NCBI GenBank assembly: GCA_046350295.1 | Contig: JAXMAR010000005.1 | Location: forward strand, 124,001 to 188,000 | Direction of reading: 5' to 3' | Length of the DNA stretch: 64,000 bases | Origin: JAXMAR01 sp046350295 | GTDB lineage: Bacteria > Planctomycetota > Planctomycetia > Gemmatales > Gemmataceae | Part shown: piece by piece, positions 33,119 to 40,229 of the stretch | Layout: each line of letters opens with the position of its first letter | Numbering within the stretch: the stretch's first letter is position 1 | Translations under genes and position numbers: made by a program | Notes under the pieces: model-generated | Seen by the model: the letters and a program-made list of their open reading frames with translations, nothing else | Told to the model about the DNA's origin: nothing | Database searches by the model: none

Positions 33119-36100
33119 CTATCGATCGAACAATGGCTGGGTGCTCCGCAGATACGCGAACAGGTCGCGCACCTGCTGGTCCGTCAGCCCGTTCAACAAT
33201 CCCTCCGGCATCAGCGACGTCCCCAGCACCCGCATCTCGGCGATCTCTTCTTTGGGCAGCGCGACCTTCTGCCCCTCCGCCGTGCGCAGCACCACGACCC
33301 GCGCGTCCTTCTCGAGGAGCACCCCCGTGATGACCCGGCCGCTCTCCGTATAGACGAGGTGGTTCTCGAAGCCTTCGCGGATCTCGGCCGAGGGATTGAT
33401 GATGTTGATGAGGAGCGTCTTCACGTCGTCGCGCTTGAAAGGCGTCAGGTCGGGACCGACGGCGCCGCCATGATTGTGCAGGAAGTGGCAGGCGGCGCAG
33501 TGCTGCGTGAACAGCTTCTTTCCGACATACGGGCTGCCGGCGCCGCTGGAGACAACGGGCATGAGCCGCTCGATCTCCTTCTGCATCTGGGCTGTCGTCG
33601 CTCCCTTGATGTCCCCCCAATGCTTCTTGACGAGTGACGCGATGCGGTCGTCCTTGTGCAGGAGCGCCTTCTTGAGGGCCGTCTCCGGGATCGTCTTGGC
33701 GCCGATCTTCCCGGCTTCGACCGCCTCGAGCCAGGCGCGGGCCCATTCCTTGCGACTGGAAAGCAAGGACTGGGCGTCTTCTTTCACGTCGACCGGCAGC
33801 CTGGCGTAGAGGTCGACGAGCTGTGCGCCGATCTTCTCGTCCCTAAAGTTCTCCAGGGCGGCCAGGGCGGAGCGCTTGAGCGGCGCCGGCTGCGCGCCGC
33901 GCACCACGTCCAAGAGCAACGCGACGCTGCGCGGCTCGCGGATCTCGCCGAGGAGAAGGCAAAGCTGTTGCCGGTCATCGAGCGGCGCCTTGGCGTCGAG
34001 CACACGCTTGAGCCCCTGCTCGATGGCCTCTTTGCGGCCCAGACGCATGGCGAACACCAGCGAGCCACCACCGAGCTTGTCGATCTCGGCGAGCAGGTCC
34101 TTCGGCAGCCCGGCGACGCTACGGCCCTTGAACGCCTCCTCGAAGCCTTTGAGCAACGCAAGGCCGGAAGCCTTGTCCGGAGCGAGGTGGAACAGCTCCT
34201 TGCACGTCTCGAGGTCCTTGATGGCGCCCGGTTGGGCGTAGCGGCGCATGACGCGCGGCAGGACGGTCTCGCGCGTCATCTTTTCTTTCCAGATCGGAGC
34301 GTCCGCGAACAGCTTGACCACGTCCGACCGATCGCCGCCGCACTTGCTTTCGAGCGCCCACCAGACGAGCAGCGGGATGTGGATGTCCGCGGCATCCTCG
34401 TCATGCTTGAGCAGGTTGCGGATGATCGGCAGCGCCTCGCGCGCCGGCAGCCGTCGCGCCGTGCAGGCGAGCTGGCTGCGCACGTGGATGTCCTTGTCCT
34501 TCTCCGCCATCTCGGCCAGCTTCTGACCGATGGTGGCGCTCACGTCGCTTTCATCCCCCAGGAGGCGGATCGTCCAGGCGCGGACCCACGGCTCGGGATG
34601 ATCGAGCGTCTTCGCGGCCACGTCCTCGTTGAAGCCGCCCGAGAGGTTCAGGCCCCAGAGGGCGTTGAGGGCGGTTGTCCCCTTGCTGTCCAGGCACATC
34701 TTCTCCAGCGCTCCGGTTACCTTGGCATCCTTGCGATCGCCAAGGAGACGCAGCGCGGTCTCGCGATACCAGCGGTTGTCGCTCTTGAGAAAGTCGAGCA
34801 ATTCGGCCGCCGTCTTCTTGCTCAGATCGACGCGCCGCGAGGGCTTCGCGTCTTTCGCGGTCAGGCGATAGACGCGGCCGGTGTCGTCATCGTGCAAGCC
34901 TTCGTGCGTGCGGAAATGAGCGACGTTGCCGTCATACCAGTCGGCGACGTAGAGGGCGCCGTCCGGTCCCAGCTCGATGTCGACGGGCCGGAACCACGTG
35001 TCCTTCGACGAGGCGACCGGCCCGAGGTCCTTGGTCTTGAGCGACGAGCCGTCGTCGACGACCTCGCTGAGCATGACGTGGTTCTGCAGCGGCACGACGG
35101 CAAACAGCTTGTGGCGGTACTTCTCCGGCAGAGCGTTGGCGTCGTTGAGGGCGAACGTATGGCTGAAGCGCGGCGCGGCGGCGCTGGTCATGGCTTCGAA
35201 GAAACCGAACGTGTAAGGGTTGGAAAGCGGGCCGTGCTTGTCGAAGCCCTTGCGGTAGAAGCCGCCCTGGACGTAGTAGAAGCCGCGCGTATTGCCGCCG
35301 TTGTGGCCGGAGAAGAGACGGCCCCAATCGTCGAAGGCGACGCCGAACGCGTTGCCGCCCCCCTCGGCGAAGACCTCGAACTTGCGTTTCTCGGGATGGT
35401 AGCGCCAGATGTTCTGGCCGATGGTCTGCACGAACTCTTTCTTGCCCGGCTGCGTGACCTTGGCGGTGACGGTGCTGCCCTGCGCCGCGTAAAGCCAGCC
35501 GTCCGGACCGAAGCGGAGGCTGTTGGTCACGGAGTGCGTATCCTCCAGGCCGAAGCCGGAGAGATGCACTTCGGGATCGCCGGTCGGATGATCGGCGTTG
35601 TCCCTGGTCGGATAGAAGAGGAGGTAGGGCGGGTTGAGGACCCAGACGCCGCCGCGGCCGCGGGCGCAGGCGGTGGCGATGTTCAGGCCGTCGATGAAGG
35701 TCGTGTGCTTGTCGTAGACGCCGGTCCCCTTGGTGTCCTCGTGGATGGTGATGCGGTCCTTGCCTTTGAAGTGGTGCGGCGGCGGCGGCGGGACCTTGTC
35801 ATAGACCGCGCGCCAGTAGATGTCCCGACTCAGCATCTTGAGGCCCGCCGGGTTGGGGTACTGTCGATATTCGACGACCCAGAGCCGGCCGCGCTCGTCA
35901 AAGCTGAGCGACAGGGGCTGGGCGATGATCGGATCGGCCAGCACCTGGTCGAAGCGGAGATCGGCGGCGACGGTGAAAGTTTTGGCGGCCTCGGCAGGCT
36001 TGAGGCCGCCGGTCGTCGTCTTTTCAATGTGGGTGAGGGCGGAGGTGTCGACGACCTTGGCGAAGAGGCCCAGATCGGCGGGTCGCTCGGCGGCTTTGGC

Positions 36101-36601
36101 CCAGGCCGGATCGTCTCCGGGCCGGAACTGCCAGTCGCCGGCGAGGGAGATCGCCTTGCTCTCGTTGATGAGGGCGGGCGCGGTGCTGTAGAAGCCGCCT
36201 TTGCCGGATTGATTCCAGACACGGAGGGCGACCAGGTGCGGTTGACCGGGCCGGATCAGCTTCTCGGGTATGGTGAAACTGCTGACCTCACCCGAGGCAT
36301 CACGAAACGCGGGCGGGAACGCGCCTCCGCCGCCGACCTTCGCTCCGTCCCAGAAGAGCTCGAAGGCATTGACGACGCGATCGACGGACAGGGTGAGATC
36401 GGTCCCCTTCCAGGCGTCCGGGACCTTGACCCAGCAGCGGTACCAGGCGAAGCCGTGCACCTTGGCGAAGCGCTTGTCGACGTCCTCCCAGAGGCCGGGC
36501 ACGGCGAGCCGGGACCAGGTCTTGTCCGGCGCTTGTCCGGCGCCTTTGGGGAGGAAACAAACGACGATCGGGACGAGCGCGAGGAAGGCAAACCGTTTCA
36601 T
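33119..36601 (-). CDS. PVC-type membrane-bound dehydrogenase/HEAT/cytochrome c protein
   Basis: The 1160-residue exported protein has a signal peptide (FLALVPIVVCFLPKGAGQA). Residues about 25-190 form a GH2-like jelly roll (WSRLAVPGLWEDVDKRFAKV, WYRCWVKVPDAWKG, DLTLSVDRVVNAFELFWDG). Residues about 240-610 form a beta-propeller of the PVC membrane-bound dehydrogenase family (LSFDERGRLWVVEYRQYPNP, SLRFGPDGWLYAAQG, ELGPDGALYVADWYDGNVAH). HEAT-like repeats run from about 620 to 1000. A C-terminal cytochrome c domain binds haem at CAACH. It probably oxidises an extracellular sugar or polyol and passes electrons to the haem. The start at 36601 fits the signal peptide; an ATG 9 bases earlier is possible. 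Confidence 0.9.
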   Translation of the reverse strand: MKRFAFLALVPIVVCFLPKGAGQAPDKTWSRLAVPGLWEDVDKRFAKVHGFAWYRCWVKVPDAWKGTDLTLSVDRVVNAFELFWDGAKVGGGGAFPPAFRDASGEVSSFTIPEKLIRPGQPHLVALRVWNQSGKGGFYSTAPALINESKAISLAGDWQFRPGDDPAWAKAAERPADLGLFAKVVDTSALTHIEKTTTGGLKPAEAAKTFTVAADLRFDQVLADPIIAQPLSLSFDERGRLWVVEYRQYPNPAGLKMLSRDIYWRAVYDKVPPPPPHHFKGKDRITIHEDTKGTGVYDKHTTFIDGLNIATACARGRGGVWVLNPPYLLFYPTRDNADHPTGDPEVHLSGFGLEDTHSVTNSLRFGPDGWLYAAQGSTVTAKVTQPGKKEFVQTIGQNIWRYHPEKRKFEVFAEGGGNAFGVAFDDWGRLFSGHNGGNTRGFYYVQGGFYRKGFDKHGPLSNPYTFGFFEAMTSAAAPRFSHTFALNDANALPEKYRHKLFAVVPLQNHVMLSEVVDDGSSLKTKDLGPVASSKDTWFRPVDIELGPDGALYVADWYDGNVAHFRTHEGLHDDDTGRVYRLTAKDAKPSRRVDLSKKTAAELLDFLKSDNRWYRETALRLLGDRKDAKVTGALEKMCLDSKGTTALNALWGLNLSGGFNEDVAAKTLDHPEPWVRAWTIRLLGDESDVSATIGQKLAEMAEKDKDIHVRSQLACTARRLPAREALPIIRNLLKHDEDAADIHIPLLVWWALESKCGGDRSDVVKLFADAPIWKEKMTRETVLPRVMRRYAQPGAIKDLETCKELFHLAPDKASGLALLKGFEEAFKGRSVAGLPKDLLAEIDKLGGGSLVFAMRLGRKEAIEQGLKRVLDAKAPLDDRQQLCLLLGEIREPRSVALLLDVVRGAQPAPLKRSALAALENFRDEKIGAQLVDLYARLPVDVKEDAQSLLSSRKEWARAWLEAVEAGKIGAKTIPETALKKALLHKDDRIASLVKKHWGDIKGATTAQMQKEIERLMPVVSSGAGSPYVGKKLFTQHCAACHFLHNHGGAVGPDLTPFKRDDVKTLLINIINPSAEIREGFENHLVYTESGRVITGVLLEKDARVVVLRTAEGQKVALPKEEIAEMRVLGTSLMPEGLLNGLTDQQVRDLFAYLRSTQPLFDR

Positions 36602-36618
36602 TGAGGTCATCCGGAGAG

Positions 36619-36650
36619 AAGGCGAGCCGGGTGGCATAAGCCCCCGGAGG
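36619..36650. repeat. Repeat R4, single arm (plus orientation)
   Basis: It begins AAGGCGAGCCGGGTGGCATA. Together with 33087-33117 it flanks the PVC-type dehydrogenase gene in inverted orientation. Confidence 0.6.
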
Positions 36651-36771
36651 TCGGCGGGCAGGATGAAGTTAGAATGGCAGGGGACGGCCTGATGTGCAAT
36701 CAGTTTTTTCTGGCGTCCATCGCCGCGGTACGGAAGAATCGTTGAAAACACCCCTTTGTAGGAAAAAAATC

Positions 36772-37599
36772 ATGCTGCGTGCAAGTACCCTGTTTTTGGC
36801 AATCCCAGCTTTACTGGTTGCGCCCACCATAGTCCGCGGCGGCACGCTCCCCGCCGACGCTCTGCCGATCCCGAACCGCGTCGCCGCCGCCGATGTCGTC
36901 ATCGTCGGCCAGGTACTCCACTACGAGGAGAAGATGGTCTCGGCGCCGACGTTTCCCGGCTCCACGACCAAGGCCGACTACAAGATCGCCGTCATCAATG
37001 TGCGTGACCCGCTGATCGCTCCCAAGGGGATCAAGACCGTGAGGATCGGTTTCATTCCGCCGCCGCCGATGGTCTTCGTCTCGCCGCCGCCGTTCCAGCC
37101 CGCCCTGGCCCAGGAAGGCATCTTCCTCCTCAAGAAGCACGGGGCCGCCGACTTCTATGTCGCCCCCCTCATGCTCAACTTCATCGACAAGAAAAACCCG
37201 AACTTCGACAAGGACGTGGCATTGATCCAGCGCTGCGCCAAGATCAAGGCTGACCCCAAGACCTCCCTCAAGGCCAAGAGCGCCGACGACCGCTTCCTCG
37301 CCGCCGCCGTCCTTTTGGCTGGCTATCGCACGCGAACCGGCCCGAGCGACAAGACCGAGCCGATCGACGCCGAGCAGAGCAAGCTGATTCTCGAAGCCCT
37401 CGCCGGCGCCGACTGGACGCCCTCCACGGATTTCACGAAGCTCTCGCCCATGATGGCGCTGCACCGCCTGCCGCTCACCGCGAAGGACGGCTGGACGCCC
37501 CCCAAGGACGCCAAGGCCTACCCCGATTACGCCCGGCAGTGGCTGCGCGATCATGCGGAAAAGTACCGCATCGAGCGCTTTGTGCCGGCCGAAAAGTAA
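36772..37599 (+). CDS. Secreted hypothetical protein (275 aa)
   Basis: The protein has a signal peptide (LRASTLFLAIPALLVAPTIV). A beta-rich domain follows (ADVVIVGQVLHYEEKMVSAP, YKIAVINVRDPLIAPKGIKT, GIFLLKKHGAADFYVAPLM), then a helical C-terminal part. The pattern of an envelope protein with a VVVGxV...Y-x-V-x-V-x-x-x-L module suggests an OB-like fold. No catalytic motif is seen. AGGAAAAAAATC precedes the ATG. Confidence 0.75.
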   Translation: MLRASTLFLAIPALLVAPTIVRGGTLPADALPIPNRVAAADVVIVGQVLHYEEKMVSAPTFPGSTTKADYKIAVINVRDPLIAPKGIKTVRIGFIPPPPMVFVSPPPFQPALAQEGIFLLKKHGAADFYVAPLMLNFIDKKNPNFDKDVALIQRCAKIKADPKTSLKAKSADDRFLAAAVLLAGYRTRTGPSDKTEPIDAEQSKLILEALAGADWTPSTDFTKLSPMMALHRLPLTAKDGWTPPKDAKAYPDYARQWLRDHAEKYRIERFVPAEK

Positions 37600-37616
37600 A
37601 ACACGCCCAAAATGCC

Positions 37617-37739
37617 CTGACCAAAACCGGGACGCTTTGTACAATCACTTTTTCCCCTGGGGGGCCTCCGCCTTCCGGCGGGATTCTCTTTTGACCATAG
37701 AGCAAGCCGCGGTTTGCTCGCTTTCGACCGGGCGCTACC
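37617..37739 (+). promoter_or_regulatory. Promoter and structured leader of the rpmI operon
   Basis: CTGACC (37617) and TACAAT (37640) are spaced by 17 bases. The 95-base leader contains CCGCC-TTCC-GGCGG and GAGCAA...TTGCTC stems, so L20-type autoregulation is possible. It is not a recognised riboswitch. Confidence 0.4.
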
Positions 37740-37940
37740 ATGCCGAAGATGAAAACCCATAAAGCGTCGCGCAAACGCTTTCGCATCACCGCCAACGGCA
37801 AGGTCAAACGCAGCCATGCCGGCAAGAAGCACCTGAACAGCCACAAGACCGGCAAACGCAAGCGCCACCTGCGCGGCAAGGCCGTCATCACCGGCGTCGT
37901 CGCGGCGAAATACATCATCGCCATGGGCGGCAAGAATTAA
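37740..37940 (+). CDS. rpmI: 50S ribosomal protein bL35
   Basis: The 66-residue very basic protein starts MPKMKTHKASRKRFRITANG and carries KVKRSHAGKKHLNSHKT and KRHLRGKAVI, the full bL35 pattern. It belongs to the large subunit. It is followed by rplT as in most bacteria. infC, which normally precedes it, is not here. Confidence 0.97.
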   Translation: MPKMKTHKASRKRFRITANGKVKRSHAGKKHLNSHKTGKRKRHLRGKAVITGVVAAKYIIAMGGKN

Positions 37941-37980
37941 TTAGCAGGTACACTCCGCGAATTGATCCGAGGAGAAGACA

Positions 37981-38334
37981 ATGGTTCGTGCACGTAGCGG
38001 TCCCGTTCTGAAGCGCGGCCGCAAACGCATGCGCAAGCTCACCAAGGGCTTCCGCGCCAGCCGGCATAACCTGTATCGCCAGTCGCTGGTCACGTTGATC
38101 CGCGGCCGCGTCTACGCTTTCCGCGACCGCCGCGTGCGCAAGCGTGAGTTCCGCCGCCTGTGGATCGCCCGTGTCAGCGCCGCCTGCCGCATGCGTGGCG
38201 TTCGCTACAGCCAGCTGATCCACGCCTTGCAGCACGCCGGTGTCGAATTGAACCGCAAGACGCTGGCCGAGATCGCTATCCACGATCCGGGGACGTTCGA
38301 CAAGGTGATCGAGCTGGCCAAGCAGAACTTGTAG
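37981..38334 (+). CDS. rplT: 50S ribosomal protein bL20
   Basis: The 117-residue protein starts MVRARSGPVLKRGRKRMRKL and carries AKGFR-like TKGFRASRHNLYRQSL, RRVRKREFRRLWIARVSAAC and HALQHAGVELNRKTLAEIAI, all typical of bL20, which binds 23S rRNA early in assembly and can repress its own operon. GAGGAGAAGACA precedes the ATG, 40 bases after rpmI. Confidence 0.97.
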   Translation: MVRARSGPVLKRGRKRMRKLTKGFRASRHNLYRQSLVTLIRGRVYAFRDRRVRKREFRRLWIARVSAACRMRGVRYSQLIHALQHAGVELNRKTLAEIAIHDPGTFDKVIELAKQNL

Positions 38335-38408
38335 AGGCTCCATCGCGCGTCATCCGAACTCCTTACAAGCCCGCGGGTCTCTTCCGTGGGCTTGTGTTGC
38401 ATAACGGC

Positions 38409-38445
38409 CGCGTCCGCCCCGGTTCTGCGAACCGCGGCTAAACGA
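38409..38445. repeat. Dispersed hairpin repeat R1, copy 3
   Basis: It contains CCGGTTCTGCGAACCGCGGC followed by TAAACGA, 15 bases before the pheS ATG and inside the rplT-pheS operon gap. It is therefore transcribed in the pheS leader. Confidence 0.75.
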
Positions 38446-38459
38446 AGACCCTCAAGAAC

Positions 38460-39494
38460 ATGTCTACCAATGCGGACGACCTGACCGCCCTCGAGCGCCG
38501 CGCCGCGGAGGAGCTCGCCGCTTGCAAGTCCGTCGACGAGTTGACCGTCTGGAACTCCGCCTATCTCGGCGACAAGGGCCAGCTCACCGCGCAGCTCAAG
38601 AAGGTCGGCGCCCTGCCCAAGGAAGAACGCCCCGCCTTCGGCCAGGCCGTCAACCGCCTCAAGGCCGAGCTGACGGGGCTCAAGGAGAAACGCCACGAGG
38701 AGCTGAAACGAGCCGACCTCGAGCGCAGCCTCGCCGCCGAAAAGCTGGACGTGACGCTTCCCGGCCGCCCCGTCCCGCGCGGCCGGCTGCACGTCGCTAC
38801 CAAGATCATGCGCGAGATCACGTCGATCTTCGCCGACATGGGCTTTCAGGTTTACCGCAGTCGGGAGGTCGAGGACGACCGCACCAACTTCGAGCTGCTC
38901 AACATGCCGCCGCACCACCCGGCGCGCGACATGTGGGACACCTTCCACACGACGACGCCCGGCATCATCCTCCGCACCCACACGTCGCCGGGCCAGATCC
39001 ACGTCATGCGCGAGTTCTGCCCCGAGCCGATCCGTGTCATCCTCCCCGGCATGTGCTACCGCTACGAGCAGATCACGACGCGCAGCGAGATCCAGTTCCA
39101 GCAGGTCGAAGGCCTGGCCATCGGCGAGCACATCACCATGGCCGACTTGAAGGGGACGATCACCGCCTTCGCGCGGCGCCTCTTCGGCCAGGAGCGGCAG
39201 GTGCGCTTTCGCTCCAGCTACTTCCCGTTCACGGAGCCCTCGATCGAGGTCGACATCGACTGGCCCAAGGAAGACCCGAACGCCGACCGGTTGACCAAGG
39301 GGACCGGCTGGCTGGAGATCATGGGCGCCGGCATGGTGCATCCCGTCGTGCTGCGCAACGGCGGCTACGATCCCGAGAAGTACTCAGGCTTCGCCTTCGG
39401 CATGGGCCCGCAGCGGATCACCATGCTGAAGCACGCGATCGACGATATCCGGCAGTTCTGGGCCAATGACGTGCGGTTTCTGGGACAGTTTTAG
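38460..39494 (+). CDS. pheS: Phenylalanyl-tRNA synthetase alpha subunit
   Basis: The catalytic subunit of the PheST tetramer charges tRNA-Phe. The 344-residue protein has an N-terminal coiled coil that binds tRNA (residues 1-90), class II motif 2 (MREFCPEPIRVILPGMCYRY, then EIQFQQVEGLAIG) and motif 3 (GFAFGMGPQRITMLKHAIDD). FTEPSIEVDIDW and EIMGAGMVHPVVL are also diagnostic. Normally pheT follows directly; here a transposase unit of about 0.7 kb separates them. Confidence 0.97.
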   Translation: MSTNADDLTALERRAAEELAACKSVDELTVWNSAYLGDKGQLTAQLKKVGALPKEERPAFGQAVNRLKAELTGLKEKRHEELKRADLERSLAAEKLDVTLPGRPVPRGRLHVATKIMREITSIFADMGFQVYRSREVEDDRTNFELLNMPPHHPARDMWDTFHTTTPGIILRTHTSPGQIHVMREFCPEPIRVILPGMCYRYEQITTRSEIQFQQVEGLAIGEHITMADLKGTITAFARRLFGQERQVRFRSSYFPFTEPSIEVDIDWPKEDPNADRLTKGTGWLEIMGAGMVHPVVLRNGGYDPEKYSGFAFGMGPQRITMLKHAIDDIRQFWANDVRFLGQF

Positions 39495-39515
39495 TTTTCA
39501 AATAGAGACCTACCC

Positions 39516-40183
39516 AAGCCCGCAGGCGAGTCTTCGAGCCTGCGGGGTGACAGCGCAGTGTCAGTTGAGTTATCCATCTGGGAGAACACCATGCCCCAAG
39601 AAGGAAAACGCTGGCGCCATATCGTGATCTCCACCGTCAACAGCTGGCTTCCCGGCGACGCACGTGGCTTCCGGACCAAGGAACACAAGATTCACTCCTC
39701 GGGCGATTACAAGAACCCTCCACCGAAGGGCGAACACGTAGGGCTTTGGGCGTTCAGCAAGGACATCAGCGGCGAGCCCGTGGTCATTCCGGCCGCGGCG
39801 CGGCCCGTCGCCGGCAAAGCGATCTTGAAGAAGCTACGCCAGCTCGGACATGAGGTTCTTGCCATTGCGGTCGCGGGTATGCACGCGCATCTTCAGGTCG
39901 AATTGCCGGAGGACAAACCGGAAGCCAAGCAGGTGATCGGGCAGTGCAAAGTAGCCGCTTCTCACGCGATCCGGCAGACTCTCCCGGGTCGGGTTTGGGC
40001 ACGCGACGGCTCTTTCAAGTCGATCAAGGATTCCGCGCATCAGCGGAACGTGTTCAACTACATCTTGTCTCAGCAAGACGCATGGATTTGGTCGTACAAG
40101 GATGAAGAAGAAACTTCTCCAAAGGACGATGACTCGGACAGCGCGTCCTCACCCCGCAGGCTCGAAGACTCGCCTGCGGGCTT
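39516..40183. mobile_element. RAYT element: Y1 transposase gene bounded by inverted REP hairpins
   Basis: A 35-bp sequence at 39516-39550 recurs perfectly and inverted at 40149-40183. Each holds a hairpin with arms CCCGCAGGC and GCCTGCGGG. The left copy lies before the transposase gene and the right copy inside its last codons. The unit sits between pheS and pheT. Confidence 0.85.
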
Positions 40184-40223
40184 GGAGGCGCCTGCGGGCT
40201 TGGAGACGCCTGAGGAAGGATAA
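39591..40223 (+). CDS. REP-associated tyrosine transposase (IS200/IS605-like Y1)
   Basis: The 210-residue protein belongs to the Y1 transposase group: WRHIVISTVNSWLPGDARGF at the start, the HUH motif as His98-Ala-His100 in AVAGMHAHLQVELPE, and the catalytic Tyr157 in QRNVFNYILSQQ with Asn four residues before it. Such single-domain RAYTs nick and move REP hairpins without terminal inverted repeats. GGGAG lies 6 bases before the ATG. The final 30 residues are acidic, then REP-encoded (SPRRLEDSPAGLEAPAGLE). All key residues are present, so it may be active. Confidence 0.87.
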   Translation: MPQEGKRWRHIVISTVNSWLPGDARGFRTKEHKIHSSGDYKNPPPKGEHVGLWAFSKDISGEPVVIPAAARPVAGKAILKKLRQLGHEVLAIAVAGMHAHLQVELPEDKPEAKQVIGQCKVAASHAIRQTLPGRVWARDGSFKSIKDSAHQRNVFNYILSQQDAWIWSYKDEEETSPKDDDSDSASSPRRLEDSPAGLEAPAGLETPEEG

Positions 40224-40229
40224 GGTTGC

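Noticed and set aside
33656..36604. Long plus-strand open frame opposite the PVC-type dehydrogenase
   Set aside because: It is an antisense shadow; the minus strand carries clear domains, a signal peptide and a haem motif.
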